A stretch of DNA of 64,000 nucleotides from Xestospongia muta (Eukaryota; Porifera; Demospongiae; Haplosclerida; Petrosiidae). The DNA lies in NCBI GenBank assembly GCA_963693285.1, contig OY848918.1, positions 9,117,156-9,181,155 on the forward strand. The letters run 5' to 3'. Position 1 is the first letter of the stretch; each line of letters starts with the position of its first letter. The notes under the pieces were generated by a model that did not search any database, was not told the origin of the DNA, and worked only from the letters and a program-made list of their open reading frames with translations. Both the position numbers and the translations under genes were made by a program. This document shows, piece by piece, positions 1-13,530 of this stretch.

Positions 1-440
1 AATAATAAATCTTCTTACTGAAGCTTTGCTATTAGCTTAATTCTACTAGATGCGTACTTGTTGCGACATACTGGAATTATCTGTGTCAGTTACTTTATTC
101 TTAACACAAGACACTATCTACTGTTTGATTTTAATATGTGGTAATGTTGTTTTGAATAGATGTTTGATTTGATCTTTATTATAATTACATATAAGTAAAT
201 TCCTCTTAACTTAAGAATTGATGTAATTTATGTATGTTATACAAAAGAGCATATCAAAATCAAATGTCAATGCAAAAACAAAATGCTAATGTTTTGCTTG
301 GAATTGAACATAATGTGGATTAGTACCTAACACTGTACCTGCTTTTATTTGTATGCACAAGATTTGTACTAAAGCAATTAACTTTGGTGTGATGTAGATA
401 AAATCTGTACCTGTAAGTTGATAAACTAACTAATAATATT
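1..440 (+). repeat. Diverged flank of the satellite family
   Basis: No gene is seen. The stretch aligns by eye, in order, with 56280-56650: both share AAGCTTTGCTATTA, AATGCTAATGTTTT and GCAATTAACTTTGGTGTGAT blocks. It is also a distant relative of the satellite unit that follows (shared TACTTTATTCTTAA and AAGACAC blocks). It is best read as an older member of the same dispersed family next to the young tandem array. Confidence 0.6.
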
Positions 441-3400
441 TATGAGTACAAAACATGTTATTGTCAAGTCACGCCACCTCTCCTAGAGTGTGTATGAATA
501 TTACTAAAGGATGGATAATAATAATGAAACACCTTAATTCATCTGGACAAGAGCTTCTCATGACATACTTTATTCTTAAATTTGAGACAAGACACAACAT
601 ATTTAAAACTCCATCAGTTCTTAAAGAAAGATGAATTCACTTCAATATAATAATACATACCAAAATCTAACATCAACACTTTGCCTGTATTTGGACATAA
701 TGTGGATTATAGTATTATCTAATATTGTATTTACTTTCAATTTTATGTCAACAATATAATCTACATATAATTATAATTAGTTTTGCGTGTTATATGGTGT
801 CAAAGACACTTGAGAAGCTTCTCAACTGACCAAGTATAGTTATGAATATTATTATTTAATATCAATGAAAACTGACTCCTTAATTCAGTCAAACTTGCTC
901 GAAGATATTTCCACTTTTTTTTAGATAGACTTGCATTAGGATATCATATTTATATTTGCAGATTACTATCTTACTGTAATCTTTTGGAAGAAGTGTTGTA
1001 TAATTAATTATCACTGTAATTAATATTTCATGATATTAGAGATGATATGATGATAGCGATGGACCAAGATGATCAAAAGTTGTTAATAATAAGCTATGAA
1101 AATGAAAATTTTATAATTCTTAGTTATGCACTACATGATTTACTGGTAACTACTAAAAAGTTTACTTTAGAAATGAACTTATTTTATTTACATCTACATA
1201 CCTGTAAGTTGATAAACTAACTAATAATATTTATGAGTACAAAACATGTTATTGTCAAGTCACGCCACCTCTCCTGGAGTGTGTATGAATATTACTAAAG
1301 GATGGATAATAATAATGAAACACCTTAATTCATCTGGACAAGAGCTTCTCATGACATACTTTATTCTTAAATTTGAGACAAGACACAACATATTTAAAAC
1401 TCCATCAGTTCTTAAAGAAAGAGGAATTCACTTCAATATAATCATACATACCAAAATCAAACACTTTGCTTGTATTTGGACATAATGTGGATTATAGTAT
1501 TATCTAATATTGTATTTACTTTCAATTTTATGTCAATAATAATCTACATATAATTATAATTAGTTTTGCGTGTTATATGGTGTCAAAGACACTTGAGAAG
1601 CTTCTCAACTGACCAAGTATAGTTATGAATATTATTATTTAATATCAATGAAAACTGACTCCTTAATTCAGTCAAACTTGCTCGAAGATATTTCCACTTT
1701 TTCTTAGATAGACTTGCATTAAGATATCATATTTTTATTTGCAGATTACTATCTTACTGTACTCTTTTGGAAGAAGTGTTGTATAATTAATTATATTTGT
1801 GGGTACACTGTAATTAATATTTCATGATATTAGAGATGATATGATGATAGCGATGGACCAAGATGATCAAAAGTTGTTAATAATAAGCTATGAAAATGAA
1901 AATTTTATAATTCTTAGTTATGCACTACATGATTTACTGGTAACTACTAAAAAGTTTACTTTAGAAATGAACTTATTTTATCTACATCTACATACCTGTA
2001 AGTTGATAAACTAACTAATAATATTTATGAGTACAAAACATGTTATTGTCAAGTCACGCCACCTCTCCTGGAGTGTGTATGAATATTACTAAAGGATGGA
2101 TAATAATAATGAAACACCTTAATTCATCTGGACAAGAGCTTCTCATGACATACTTTATTCTTAAATTTGAGACAAGACACAACATATTTAAAACTCCATC
2201 AGTTCTTAAAGAAAGAGGAATTCACTTCAATATAATAATACATACCAAAATCTAACATCAACACTTTGCTTGTATTTGGACATAATGTGGATTATAGTAT
2301 TATCTAATATTGTATTTACTTTCAATTTTATGTCAACAATATAATCTACATATAATTATAATTAGTTTTGCGTGTTATATGGTGTCAAAGACACTTGAGA
2401 AGCTTCTCAACTGACTAAGTATAGTTATGAATATTATTATTTAATATCAATGAAAACTGACTCCTTAATTCAGTCAAACTTGCTCGAAGATATTTCCACT
2501 TTTTCTTAGATAGACTTGCATTAGGATATCATATTTATATTTGCAGATTACTATCTTACTGTAATCTTTTGGAAGAAGTGTTGTATAATTAATTATCACT
2601 GTAATTAATATTTCATGATATTAGAGATGATATGATGATAGCGATGGACCAAGATGATCAAAAGTTGTTAATAATAACCTATGAAAATGAAAATTTTATA
2701 ATTCTTAGTTATGCACTACATGATTTACTGGTAACTACTAAAAAGTTTACTTTAGAAATGAACTTATTTTATCTACATCTACATACCTGTAAGTTGATAA
2801 ACTAACTAATAATATTTATGAGTACAAAACATGTTATTGTCAAGTCACGCCACCTCTCCTGGAGTGTGTATGAATATTACTAAAGGATGGATAATAATAA
2901 TGAAACACCTTAATTCATCTGGACAAGAGCTTCTCATGACATACTTTATTCTTAAATTTGAGACAAGACACAACATATTTAAAACTCCATCAGTTCTTAA
3001 AGAAAGAGGAATTCACTTCAATATAATAATACATACCAAAATCTAACATCAACACTTTGCCTGTATTTGGACATAATGTGGATTATAGTATTATCTAATA
3101 TTGTATTTACTTTCAATTTTATGTCAATAATAATCTACATATAATTATAATTAGTTTTGTGTGTTATATGGTGTCAAAGACACTTGAGAAGCTTCTCAAC
3201 TGACCAAGTATAGTTATGAATATTATTATTTAATATCAATGAAAACTGACTCCTTAATTCAGTCAAACTTGCTCGAAGATATTTCCACTTTTTCTTAGAT
3301 AGACTTGCATTAAGATATCATATTTTTATTTGCAGATTACTATCTTACTGTACTCTTTTGGAAGAAGTGTTGTATAATTAATTATATTTGTGGGTACACT

Positions 3401-6400
3401 GTAATTAATATTTCATGATATTAGAGATGATATGATGATAGCGATGGACCAAGATGATCAAAAGTTGTTAATAATAAGCTATGAAAATGAAAATTTTATA
3501 ATTCTTAGTTATGCACTACATGATTTACTGGTAACTACTAAAAAGTTTACTTTAGAAATGAACTTATTTTATCTACATCTACATACCTGTAAGTTGATAA
3601 ACTAACTAATAATATTTATGAGTACAAAACATGTTATTGTCAAGTCACGCCACCTCTCCTGGAGTGTGTATGAATATTACTAAAGGATGGATAATAATAA
3701 TGAAACACCTTAATTCATCTGGACAAGAGCTTCTCATGACATACTTTATTCTTAAATTTGAGACAAGACACAACATATTTAAAACTCCATCAGTTCTTAA
3801 AGAAAGATGAATTCACTTCAATATAATCATACATACCAAAATCAAACACTTTGCTTGTATTTGGACATAATGTGGATTATAGTATTATCTAATATTGTAT
3901 TTACTTTCAATTTTATGTCAATAATAATCTACATATAATTATAATTAGTTTTGTGTGTTATATGGTGTCAAAGACACTTGAGAAGCTTCTCAACTGACCA
4001 AGTATAGTTATGAATATTATTATTTAATATCAATGAAAACTGACTCCTTAATTCAGTCAAACTTGCTCGAAGATATTTCCACTTTTTCTTAGATAGACTT
4101 GCATTAAGATATCATATTTTTATTTGCAGATTACTATCTTACTGTACTCTTTTGGAAGAAGTGTTGTATAATTAATTATATTTGTGGGTACACTGTAATT
4201 AATATTTCATGATATTAGAGATGATATGATGATAGCGATGGACCAAGATGATCAAAAGTTGTTAATAATAAGCTATGAAAATGAAAATTTTATAATTCTT
4301 AGTTATGCACTACATGATTTACTGGTAACTACTAAAAAGTTTACTTTAGAAATGAACTTATTTTATCTACATCTACATACCTGTAAGTTGATAAACTAAC
4401 TAATAATATTTATGAGTACAAAACATGTTATTGTCAAGTCACGCCACCTCTCCTGGAGTGTGTATGAATATTACTAAAGGATGGATAATAATAATGAAAC
4501 ACCTTAATTCATCTGGACAAGAGCTTCTCATGACATACTTTATTCTTAAATTTGAGACAAGACACAACATATTTAAAACTCCATCAGTTCTTAAAGAAAG
4601 AGGAATTCACTTCAATATAATAATACATACCAAAATCTAACATCAACACTTTGCCTGTATTTGGACATAATGTGGATTATAGTATTATCTAATATTGTAT
4701 TTACTTTCAATTTTATGTCAACAATATAATCTACATATAATTATAATTAGTTTTGCGTGTTATATGGTGTCAAAGACACTTGAGAAGCTTCTCAACTGAC
4801 CAAGTATAGTTATGAATATTATTATTTAATATCAATGAAAACTGACTCCTTAATTCAGTCAAACTTGCTCGAAGATATTTCCACTTTTTTTTAGATAGAC
4901 TTGCATTAGGATATCATATTTATATTTGCAGATTACTATCTTACTGTAATCTTTTGGAAGAAGTGTTGTATAATTAATTATCACTGTAATTAATATTTCA
5001 TGATATTAGAGATGATATGATGATAGCGATGGACCAAGATGATCAAAAGTTGTTAATAATAACCTATGAAAATGAAAATTTTATAATTCTTAGTTATGCA
5101 CTACATGATTTACTGGTAACTACTAAAAAGTTTACTTTAGAAATGAACTTATTTTATTTACATCTACATACCTGTAAGTTGATAAACTAACTAATAATAT
5201 TTATGAGTACAAAACATGTTATTGTCAAGTCACGCCACCTCTCCTGGAGTGTGTATGAATATTACTAAAGGATGGATAATAATAATGAAACACCTTAATT
5301 CATCTGGACAAGAGCTTCTCATGACATACTTTATTCTTAAATTTGAGACAAGACACAACATATTTAAAACTCCATCAGTTCTTAAAGAAAGAGGAATTCA
5401 CTTCAATATAATCATACATACCAAAATCAAACACTTTGCTTGTATTTGGACATAATGTGGATTATAGTATTATCTAATATTGTATTTACTTTCAATTTTA
5501 TGTCAATAATAATCTACATATAATTATAATTAGTTTTGCGTGTTATATGGTGTCAAAGACACTTGAGAAGCTTCTCAACTGACCAAGTATAGTTATGAAT
5601 ATTATTATTTAATATCAATGAAAACTGACTCCTTAATTCAGTCAAACTTGCTCGAAGATATTTCCACTTTTTCTTAGATAGACTTGCATTAAGATATCAT
5701 ATTTTTATTTGCAGATTACTATCTTACTGTACTCTTTTGGAAGAAGTGTTGTATAATTAATTATATTTGTGGGTACACTGTAATTAATATTTCATGATAT
5801 TAGAGATGATATGATGATAGCGATGGACCAAGATGATCAAAAGTTGTTAATAATAAGCTATGAAAATGAAAATTTTATAATTCTTAGTTATGCACTACAT
5901 GATTTACTGGTAACTACTAAAAAGTTTACTTTAGAAATGAACTTATTTTATCTACATCTACATACCTGTAAGTTGATAAACTAACTAATAATATTTATGA
6001 GTACAAAACATGTTATTGTCAAGTCACGCCACCTCTCCTGGAGTGTGTATGAATATTACTAAAGGATGGATAATAATAATGAAACACCTTAATTCATCTG
6101 GACAAGAGCTTCTCATGACATACTTTATTCTTAAATTTGAGACAAGACACAACATATTTAAAACTCCATCAGTTCTTAAAGAAAGAGGAATTCACTTCAA
6201 TATAATAATACATACCAAAATCTAACATCAACACTTTGCTTGTATTTGGACATAATGTGGATTATAGTATTATCTAATATTGTATTTACTTTCAATTTTA
6301 TGTCAACAATATAATCTACATATAATTATAATTAGTTTTGCGTGTTATATGGTGTCAAAGACACTTGAGAAGCTTCTCAACTGACTAAGTATAGTTATGA

Positions 6401-9400
6401 ATATTATTATTTAATATCAATGAAAACTGACTCCTTAATTCAGTCAAACTTGCTCGAAGATATTTCCACTTTTTCTTAGATAGACTTGCATTAGGATATC
6501 ATATTTATATTTGCAGATTACTATCTTACTGTAATCTTTTGGAAGAAGTGTTGTATAATTAATTATCACTGTAATTAATATTTCATGATATTAGAGATGA
6601 TATGATGATAGCGATGGACCAAGATGATCAAAAGTTGTTAATAATAACCTATGAAAATGAAAATTTTATAATTCTTAGTTATGCACTACATGATTTACTG
6701 GTAACTACTAAAAAGTTTACTTTAGAAATGAACTTATTTTATCTACATCTACATACCTGTAAGTTGATAAACTAACTAATAATATTTATGAGTACAAAAC
6801 ATGTTATTGTCAAGTCACGCCACCTCTCCTGGAGTGTGTATGAATATTACTAAAGGATGGATAATAATAATGAAACACCTTAATTCATCTGGACAAGAGC
6901 TTCTCATGACATACTTTATTCTTAAATTTGAGACAAGACACAACATATTTAAAACTCCATCAGTTCTTAAAGAAAGAGGAATTCACTTCAATATAATAAT
7001 ACATACCAAAATCTAACATCAACACTTTGCCTGTATTTGGACATAATGTGGATTATAGTATTATCTAATATTGTATTTACTTTCAATTTTATGTCAATAA
7101 TAATCTACATATAATTATAATTAGTTTTGTGTGTTATATGGTGTCAAAGACACTTGAGAAGCTTCTCAACTGACCAAGTATAGTTATGAATATTATTATT
7201 TAATATCAATGAAAACTGACTCCTTAATTCAGTCAAACTTGCTCGAAGATATTTCCACTTTTTCTTAGATAGACTTGCATTAAGATATCATATTTTTATT
7301 TGCAGATTACTATCTTACTGTACTCTTTTGGAAGAAGTGTTGTATAATTAATTATATTTGTGGGTACACTGTAATTAATATTTCATGATATTAGAGATGA
7401 TATGATGATAGCGATGGACCAAGATGATCAAAAGTTGTTAATAATAAGCTATGAAAATGAAAATTTTATAATTCTTAGTTATGCACTACATGATTTACTG
7501 GTAACTACTAAAAAGTTTACTTTAGAAATGAACTTATTTTATCTACATCTACATACCTGTAAGTTGATAAACTAACTAATAATATTTATGAGTACAAAAC
7601 ATGTTATTGTCAAGTCACGCCACCTCTCCTGGAGTGTGTATGAATATTACTAAAGGATGGATAATAATAATGAAACACCTTAATTCATCTGGACAAGAGC
7701 TTCTCATGACATACTTTATTCTTAAATTTGAGACAAGACACAACATATTTAAAACTCCATCAGTTCTTAAAGAAAGATGAATTCACTTCAATATAATCAT
7801 ACATACCAAAATCAAACACTTTGCTTGTATTTGGACATAATGTGGATTATAGTATTATCTAATATTGTATTTACTTTCAATTTTATGTCAATAATAATCT
7901 ACATATAATTATAATTAGTTTTGTGTGTTATATGGTGTCAAAGACACTTGAGAAGCTTCTCAACTGACCAAGTATAGTTATGAATATTATTATTTAATAT
8001 CAATGAAAACTGACTCCTTAATTCAGTCAAACTTGCTCGAAGATATTTCCACTTTTTCTTAGATAGACTTGCATTAAGATATCATATTTTTATTTGCAGA
8101 TTACTATCTTACTGTACTCTTTTGGAAGAAGTGTTGTATAATTAATTATATTTGTGGGTACACTGTAATTAATATTTCATGATATTAGAGATGATATGAT
8201 GATAGCGATGGACCAAGATGATCAAAAGTTGTTAATAATAAGCTATGAAAATGAAAATTTTATAATTCTTAGTTATGCACTACATGATTTACTGGTAACT
8301 ACTAAAAAGTTTACTTTAGAAATGAACTTATTTTATCTACATCTACATACCTGTAAGTTGATAAACTAACTAATAATATTTATGAGTACAAAACATGTTA
8401 TTGTCAAGTCACGCCACCTCTCCTGGAGTGTGTATGAATATTACTAAAGGATGGATAATAATAATGAAACACCTTAATTCATCTGGACAAGAGCTTCTCA
8501 TGACATACTTTATTCTTAAATTTGAGACAAGACACAACATATTTAAAACTCCATCAGTTCTTAAAGAAAGAGGAATTCACTTCAATATAATAATACATAC
8601 CAAAATCTAACATCAACACTTTGCCTGTATTTGGACATAATGTGGATTATAGTATTATCTAATATTGTATTTACTTTCAATTTTATGTCAACAATATAAT
8701 CTACATATAATTATAATTAGTTTTGTGTGTTATATGGTGTCAAAGACACTTGAGAAGCTTCTCAACTGACCAAGTATAGTTATGAATATTATTATTTAAT
8801 ATCAATGAAAACTGACTCCTTAATTCAGTCAAACTTGCTCGAAGATATTTCCACTTTTTCTTAGATAGACTTGCATTAAGGTATCATATTTTTATTTGCA
8901 GATTACTATCTTACTGTACTCTTTTGGAAGAAGTGTTGTATAATTAATTATATTTGTGGGTACACTGTAATTAATATTTCATGATATTAGAGATGATATG
9001 ATGATAGCGATGGACCAAGATGATCAAAAGTTGTTAATAATAAGCTATGAAAATGAAAATTTTATAATTCTTAGTTATGCACTACATGATTTACTGGTAA
9101 CTACTAAAAAGTTTACTTTAGAAATGAACTTATTTTATCTACATCTACATACCTGTAAGTTGATAAACTAACTAATAATATTTATGAGTACAAAACATGT
9201 TATTGTCAAGTCACGCCACCTCTCCTGGAGTGTGTATGAATATTACTAAAGGATGGATAATAATAATGAAACACCTTAATTCATCTGGACAAGAGCTTCT
9301 CATGACATACTTTATTCTTAAATTTGTTACAAGACACAACATATTTAAAACTCCATCAGTTCTTAAAGAAAGAGGAATTCACTTCAATATAATAATACAT

Positions 9401-9700
9401 ACCAAAATCAAACACTTTGCTTGTATTTGGACATAATGTGGATTATAGTATTATCTAATATTGTATTTACTTTCAATTTTATGTCAACAATAATCTACAT
9501 ATAATTATAATTAGCTTTGTGTGTTATATGGTGTCAAAGACACTTGAGAAGCTTCTCAACTGACCAAGTATAGTTATGAATATTATTATTTAATATCAAT
9601 AAAAATTGACTGCTTAATTCAGTCAAACTTGCTCGGAGATATGTCCACTTTTTCTTAGATAGACTTGCATTAGAACATCTGATTCATATTTGCATCAGTA
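420..9700 (+). repeat. Satellite array, 12 units of about 790 bp with a five-unit higher-order repeat
   Basis: Using the ATG of ACATGTTATTGTCAAGTCAC as marker, units begin at 455, 1246, 2040, 2831, 3631, 4425, 5216, 6010, 6801, 7601, 8395 and 9197, giving lengths of 791-802 bp. Five-unit blocks recur at exactly 3970 bp (1246 to 5216, 2040 to 6010, 2831 to 6801, 3631 to 7601, 4425 to 8395). The block match breaks near 8725. Units differ by a 12 bp indel (TTTGTGGGTACA present or absent) and by GCG/GTG changes that tag their position within the block. Each unit holds an ORF of up to 79 codons, but this is interrupted by TGA in the units at 455, 3631 and 7601 and is judged non-coding. Edge units (455 and 9197) are the most diverged, as expected of unequal crossing-over. 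Confidence 0.95.
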
Positions 9701-9895
9701 CTGTAATGACATTTTATTAAGTACAGAAGTAATTATTGATACCAGGGTGCATCTTAAATTAGCCTTGTTGTAAATTTTAATAATCATGTAACCAAAGTAA
9801 AGATAACAATACAATAGATATTAGAGCTTGTAATACAAATATCCTCTTCTATTGAACGTTATCTCCATTGAATTATTTAAAATTCCTATTTCTGA
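9700..9895 (+). repeat. Distal end of the satellite family
   Basis: Short AT-rich stretch without a gene. Its blocks (AGTAATTATTGA, CATCTTAAATTAGCC) match 56820-56860, which follows the diverged satellite copy there. It therefore appears to be the far end of the same element. Confidence 0.45.
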
Positions 9896-9898
9896 CCA

Positions 9899-10556
9899 CA
9901 TTAAACGAGCATGTATCGGATATAATGCGCATTCCTGCTTGCTATAAAAGGGGGTGGGCTGCCCAGAAGAAAGTGACGCCTACCAAAGAGTGAAATGGCG
10001 GCAATATTCAAACCTAGATATCGTTCTAGATAGTAGCCATACCAACCTGAACAACCCACGCAAAACATCTATAACAGTTAGCTCAAGGTACAAACAGGTG
10101 TTATCTCAATTACACGGTTGATAATAATAGATAACAACTTTTATTGCTGTACTGAATTATACATAGCAGAATCAAAGATGGCTGACATAAGACCATAGTT
10201 GTCTAAATCATATTGCCCAGCAGGAGTTAGAACTTTTCTAACATGGTCCAACCTTCTCTTGAACACATTCGTCCCCTCTAGACTGTCAAGGTCGATCACA
10301 AGAGAAAGTCTTACACGTTTTCTACTGTTCGCCATTTCACTACAGAAACTTACACGTATCCAAAAAAACGGGAATATCTACACTGAACATACGCATAATA
10401 TTAATTAAGCAGCTGTTGCAACAGCTACAGGAAGTACATATTATGATGTAAACAGGAAAAGAAACACAGCTTCCATTTTTTCCATATTGAAAAGTTTTGT
10501 GTGTGCCATTTTGTGGGCAACCCAGCCCCCTTTTATACTGCGCATGCTCGTTTAAG
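9899..10556. repeat. Inverted repeat with two inward-facing TATA promoter-like arms
   Basis: The left arm (9903-9965) and the reverse complement of the right arm (10510-10553) share AAACGAGCATG, a GCGCA block, TATAAAAGGGGG and GGGCTGCCC or GGGTTGCCC, in the same order. Each arm points inward and is followed by an ATGGCG start in a GTGAAATGGCG context (about 9991 on plus, 10335 on minus). The plus-strand reading frame stops after 12 codons; the minus-strand one is 64 codons. It may be an inverted duplication of a promoter and first exon, or a foldback element carrying a promoter. Confidence 0.55.
10141..10335 (-). CDS. Hypothetical 64-residue protein behind a TATA box
   Basis: Not recognised. 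The protein begins MANSRKRVRLSLVIDL and has a charged, non-repetitive composition (KRRLDHVRKVL in the middle), unlike the low-complexity ORFs nearby. A TATAAAAGGGGG sequence lies about 200 bp upstream on the same strand, inside the right arm of an inverted repeat. The second arm starts a similar GTGAAATGGCG context on the opposite strand, but that frame closes quickly. It could be a small gene, a first exon whose splice donor was not identified, or a decayed element ORF. No domain or signal peptide is visible. Confidence 0.3.
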   Translation of the reverse strand: MANSRKRVRLSLVIDLDSLEGTNVFKRRLDHVRKVLTPAGQYDLDNYGLMSAIFDSAMYNSVQQ

Positions 10557-10559
10557 AAG

Positions 10560-10960
10560 TCATCACTTCATAATTTATTATGCTAGCTAGAGTGTGTAAT
10601 ACAATTGTTTAATAAGTAAAGTCCTAACATCATATGTTTAATATCGGGTTAAGAGTATGAAAGGATGGTAATTAAGTCATTTTGAATGCACTCCTCAGGG
10701 TTGATTCTGTCATGTGGGACTAAATAGTATAGTAGATGATGACAATCTAATGCATATTATATAGAGAAATTAAAACTGTGTCTCTTTTCATTTTGCAATC
10801 AGGTTAATTAAGATGTTAATAATTATATACTCTGAAATATTGCATATTGTGTATAAAATGACAAAACAGTCCTGTTGCAAAAGATAATAAGAGCTCCTAA
10901 TGCAAATCCATCTAAGAGAAAGTAGAATAATAAATTAACAAAATTAATGATTATAGAATC
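10560..10960 (+). repeat. Two dispersed repeat blocks, no gene
   Basis: The part at 10570-10670 is the reverse complement of 26115-26215 and 42835-42925 (ATGTTTAAT, AAGTCCTAA blocks). The part at 10720-10875 recurs in the same orientation at 33165-33325 and inverted at 56790-56940 (AGATGATGACAATCTAATG, CTTTTCATTTTGCAATCAGG). No reading frame is supported. Confidence 0.55.
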
Positions 10961-11945
10961 ACCACTATCTTTTCTAGTGTTAAAATTGAATCAAGAACTC
11001 CAATGTTTGTTAAGTAAGTAAATGTTTAACAATATCTTCTCTAGTATCAACATATTGAATCAAGTACTCCTCTTTAGTAAGTTTTTAAAAATACTTTCTC
11101 TAGTGACATCACTGGATCAAAAAATCCAGTTTGTATCAGTAAGTTCTGAACAATATCTTCTCTAGTGTCAATTTTGATTCAAGATCTCCAGTTTGTATCA
11201 GTAAGTTCTTAACAATATCTACTCTAGTGTCAATTTTGATTCAAGATCTCCAGTTTGTATCAGTAAGTTTTTAACAATATCTTCTCTAGTGTCAATTTTG
11301 ATTCAAGATCTCTAGTTTGTATCAGTAAGTTCTTAACAATATCTTCTCTATTGTCAATTTTGATTCAAGATCTCCAGTTTGTATCAGTAAGTTCTTAACA
11401 ATATCTTCTCTAGTGTCCATCTCCAGTTTGTATCAGTGAGTTCTTAACATTATTTTCTGTAGTGTCAATTTTGATTCAAGATCTCCAGTTTGTATCAGTA
11501 AGTTCTTAACAATATCTTCTCTTGTGTTAATTTTGTTTCAAGATCTCCAGTTTGTATCAGTAAGTTCTTAACAATATCTTCTCTAGTGTCCATCTCCACT
11601 TTGTATCAGTGAGTTCTTAACATTATTTTCTCTAGTGTCAATTTTGATTCAAGATTTCCAGTTTGTATTAGTAAGTTCTTAACAATATCTTCTCTTGTGT
11701 TAATTTTGTTTCAAGATCTCCAGTTTGTATCAGTAAGTTTTTAACAATATCTTCTATAAATAGTGTCCATCTCCAGTTTGTATCAGTAAGTTTTTAACAA
11801 TATCTTCTCTAGTGTCAATTTTGATTCAAGATCTCCAGTTTGTATCAGTAAGTTCTTAACAATATCTTCTCTAGTGTCAACAATGAACTAAGTACTCCAG
11901 TTGCAATAAGTTCTTTCTAGTGTCAACATTGATTCAAGAACTCTG
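10960..11945 (+). repeat. 62 bp minisatellite with 40-odd bp deletion variants
   Basis: About sixteen repeats share CCAGTTTGTATCAGTAAG and TTCTTAACAATATCTTCTCT blocks. The full period is 62 bp (for example 11162 to 11224). Shorter units lack the ATTTTGATTCAAGAT portion and recur in a pattern (near 11415, 11590 and 11765), so a multi-unit block was itself copied. The first and last units are most diverged. A shorter relative lies at 20225-20530. No gene is seen. Confidence 0.85.
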
Positions 11946-11984
11946 AAAGAAACAACCTGTATTTCCAATCATGTCTTAATAGTA

Positions 11985-12290
11985 TAACTTACTCTCTCTC
12001 TCTCTAAAAAAATTAAATCCAAAAGTCTTCACATTTTTAAGTACATTATCTTTAATTTTCTCTTCTCTTTCCCAACAGTGTGGGCTACAATGTAGTACTA
12101 CCTCCTGTCCATGTGGTGTTGCTCGGGGTCTCAATATTTCTTAACTTTTGAGATGCTAAATGTACTACATCAAAATGATCAAAAGCTGTTCTCTATGTCT
12201 TTGTAACTTTCCTTTCACTTTTTTTTAAATAGATTTAACAATCTGTGTTGCTATTAAAGACTCTACTACCACAGACTAGAGAAAGTGGAC
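11985..12290 (-). pseudogene. Decayed element with a (TC)n lead, copy 1
   Basis: A CT run is followed by a segment nearly identical to 20555-20860 (AAAAGTCTTCACATTTTTAAG, CCCAACAGTGTGGGCTA blocks). Read on the minus strand, the second copy keeps an 80-codon frame while this copy has in-frame stops. The product is not recognised. The linkage of minisatellite, CT run and this segment is the same at both places, so all three moved together. Confidence 0.4.
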
Positions 12291-13110
12291 ATATCTTACA
12301 GCAAATTTAACTGAGTTAAGCAGTGGGCTTTCATTGATATTAAAATAACTATATTCATGACTATACTTGGCCAATTGAGCAGCTTCTCAAGTGTCTCTGA
12401 CAAAGCTAATTACAATTGTCTGTAGATTATTGTTGACATAAAATTGAAAGTAGATGGAATGTTAGGTAATACTATAATCCACATTATGTCTAAATACAAG
12501 CAAAGTGTTGATGTTTGATTTTGGTATCTACATACCAAATCAAACAATTATTGCATGTATGTATTATTTATTATATTGAAGTGAATTACTCTCTGTTTAA
12601 GAACTGATGGAGTTTAAATATGTAAGAATAAAGTATGTTATGATAAACACTTGTCCAGATGAAATAAAGTGCTTCAGCATTAATATTTATTATTCACATT
12701 TTAATAATATTCATACACACTCCAGGAGAGGTGGTGTGACTTGACAATAACATGTTTTGCACTTAAAAATATTATTAGTTGGTTTATCAACTTATAGCTA
12801 TAGGTACATAGATGTAGATGAGGCAAGTTCATTTCTAAAGTAAACTTTTTGGTAGTTACCAATGAATCATGTAGTATATAGCTGAGAATTATAAAGTTCC
12901 TCAAAGATGCAGAGATTTTTCTATACTGTATGTGGTGATACAAGATGTTCGTTTTCATAGCTTATTATTAACAGCTATTGGTCATCTTGGACCATCTTAA
13001 TCTTCACATTATCTTTAATATCATGAAACATCATTTAATGTACCTACAAATATAACTCTTCACAAAACACTGTTCTTTCAAAAGAGTGCAGTAAAGATAT
13101 AAATCTGCCT
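12290..13110 (-). repeat. Inverted, diverged copy of the satellite unit
   Basis: The reverse complement matches the satellite unit along its length: CACTCCAGGAGAGGTGGTGTGACTTGACAATAACATG at 12719-12755 is the complement of the unit's marker region, and GAGCAGCTTCTCAAGTGTC and TTGACATAAAATTGAAAGTA also match. Many substitutions and indels show it is much older than the array. Confidence 0.8.
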
Positions 13111-13530
13111 AGCCTACTCTTCATTGGTAGATCTAGCTATTGACTTTATCATGTATTAGGTAGGTTGTGATCACAGATATAATGGAAATGGTTGAGTTTA
13201 CACCAAAAATAGGATGCTGGCTGAGAGTATCCATAACATATTCTTGATTGCTGCCAAACATAATTTGTTCCATTTTAGTAAGAACTTGCACCTGGAGATA
13301 GGAGAATAAACTATGATCAGTGCATGCCAACCCACTGCATGGGCAAAGCTAGATCCAGTTGATCTGGCATAGTCCAGACCTTTTTACATAAACCATTGCA
13401 GAAACTTGTTATATATTTTGGGTAGCAAAATCAACTGTCTTTCACTTAATAAAAATATAACTGCATAGCAAATAGCACATAAACTTAGCTTACAAGTATG
13501 TATAATCATATACTCATGAATAAAAATTGC
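13110..13530. other. Intergenic sequence downstream of TRIM-A
   Basis: No gene or clear repeat is supported. A 65-codon minus-strand frame at 13133-13330 has no recognisable features. The stretch probably contains the 3' end and terminator of TRIM-A. Confidence 0.4.

Noticed and set aside
455..9436. Repeated small gene (71-79 codons) in each satellite unit
   Set aside because: Three units have TGA within the frame, no codon constraint is visible and old copies do not keep the frame; identity is due to recent amplification.
10960..11945. CRISPR-like array
   Set aside because: The whole 62 bp period is conserved; there are no unique spacers, and the genome is animal.
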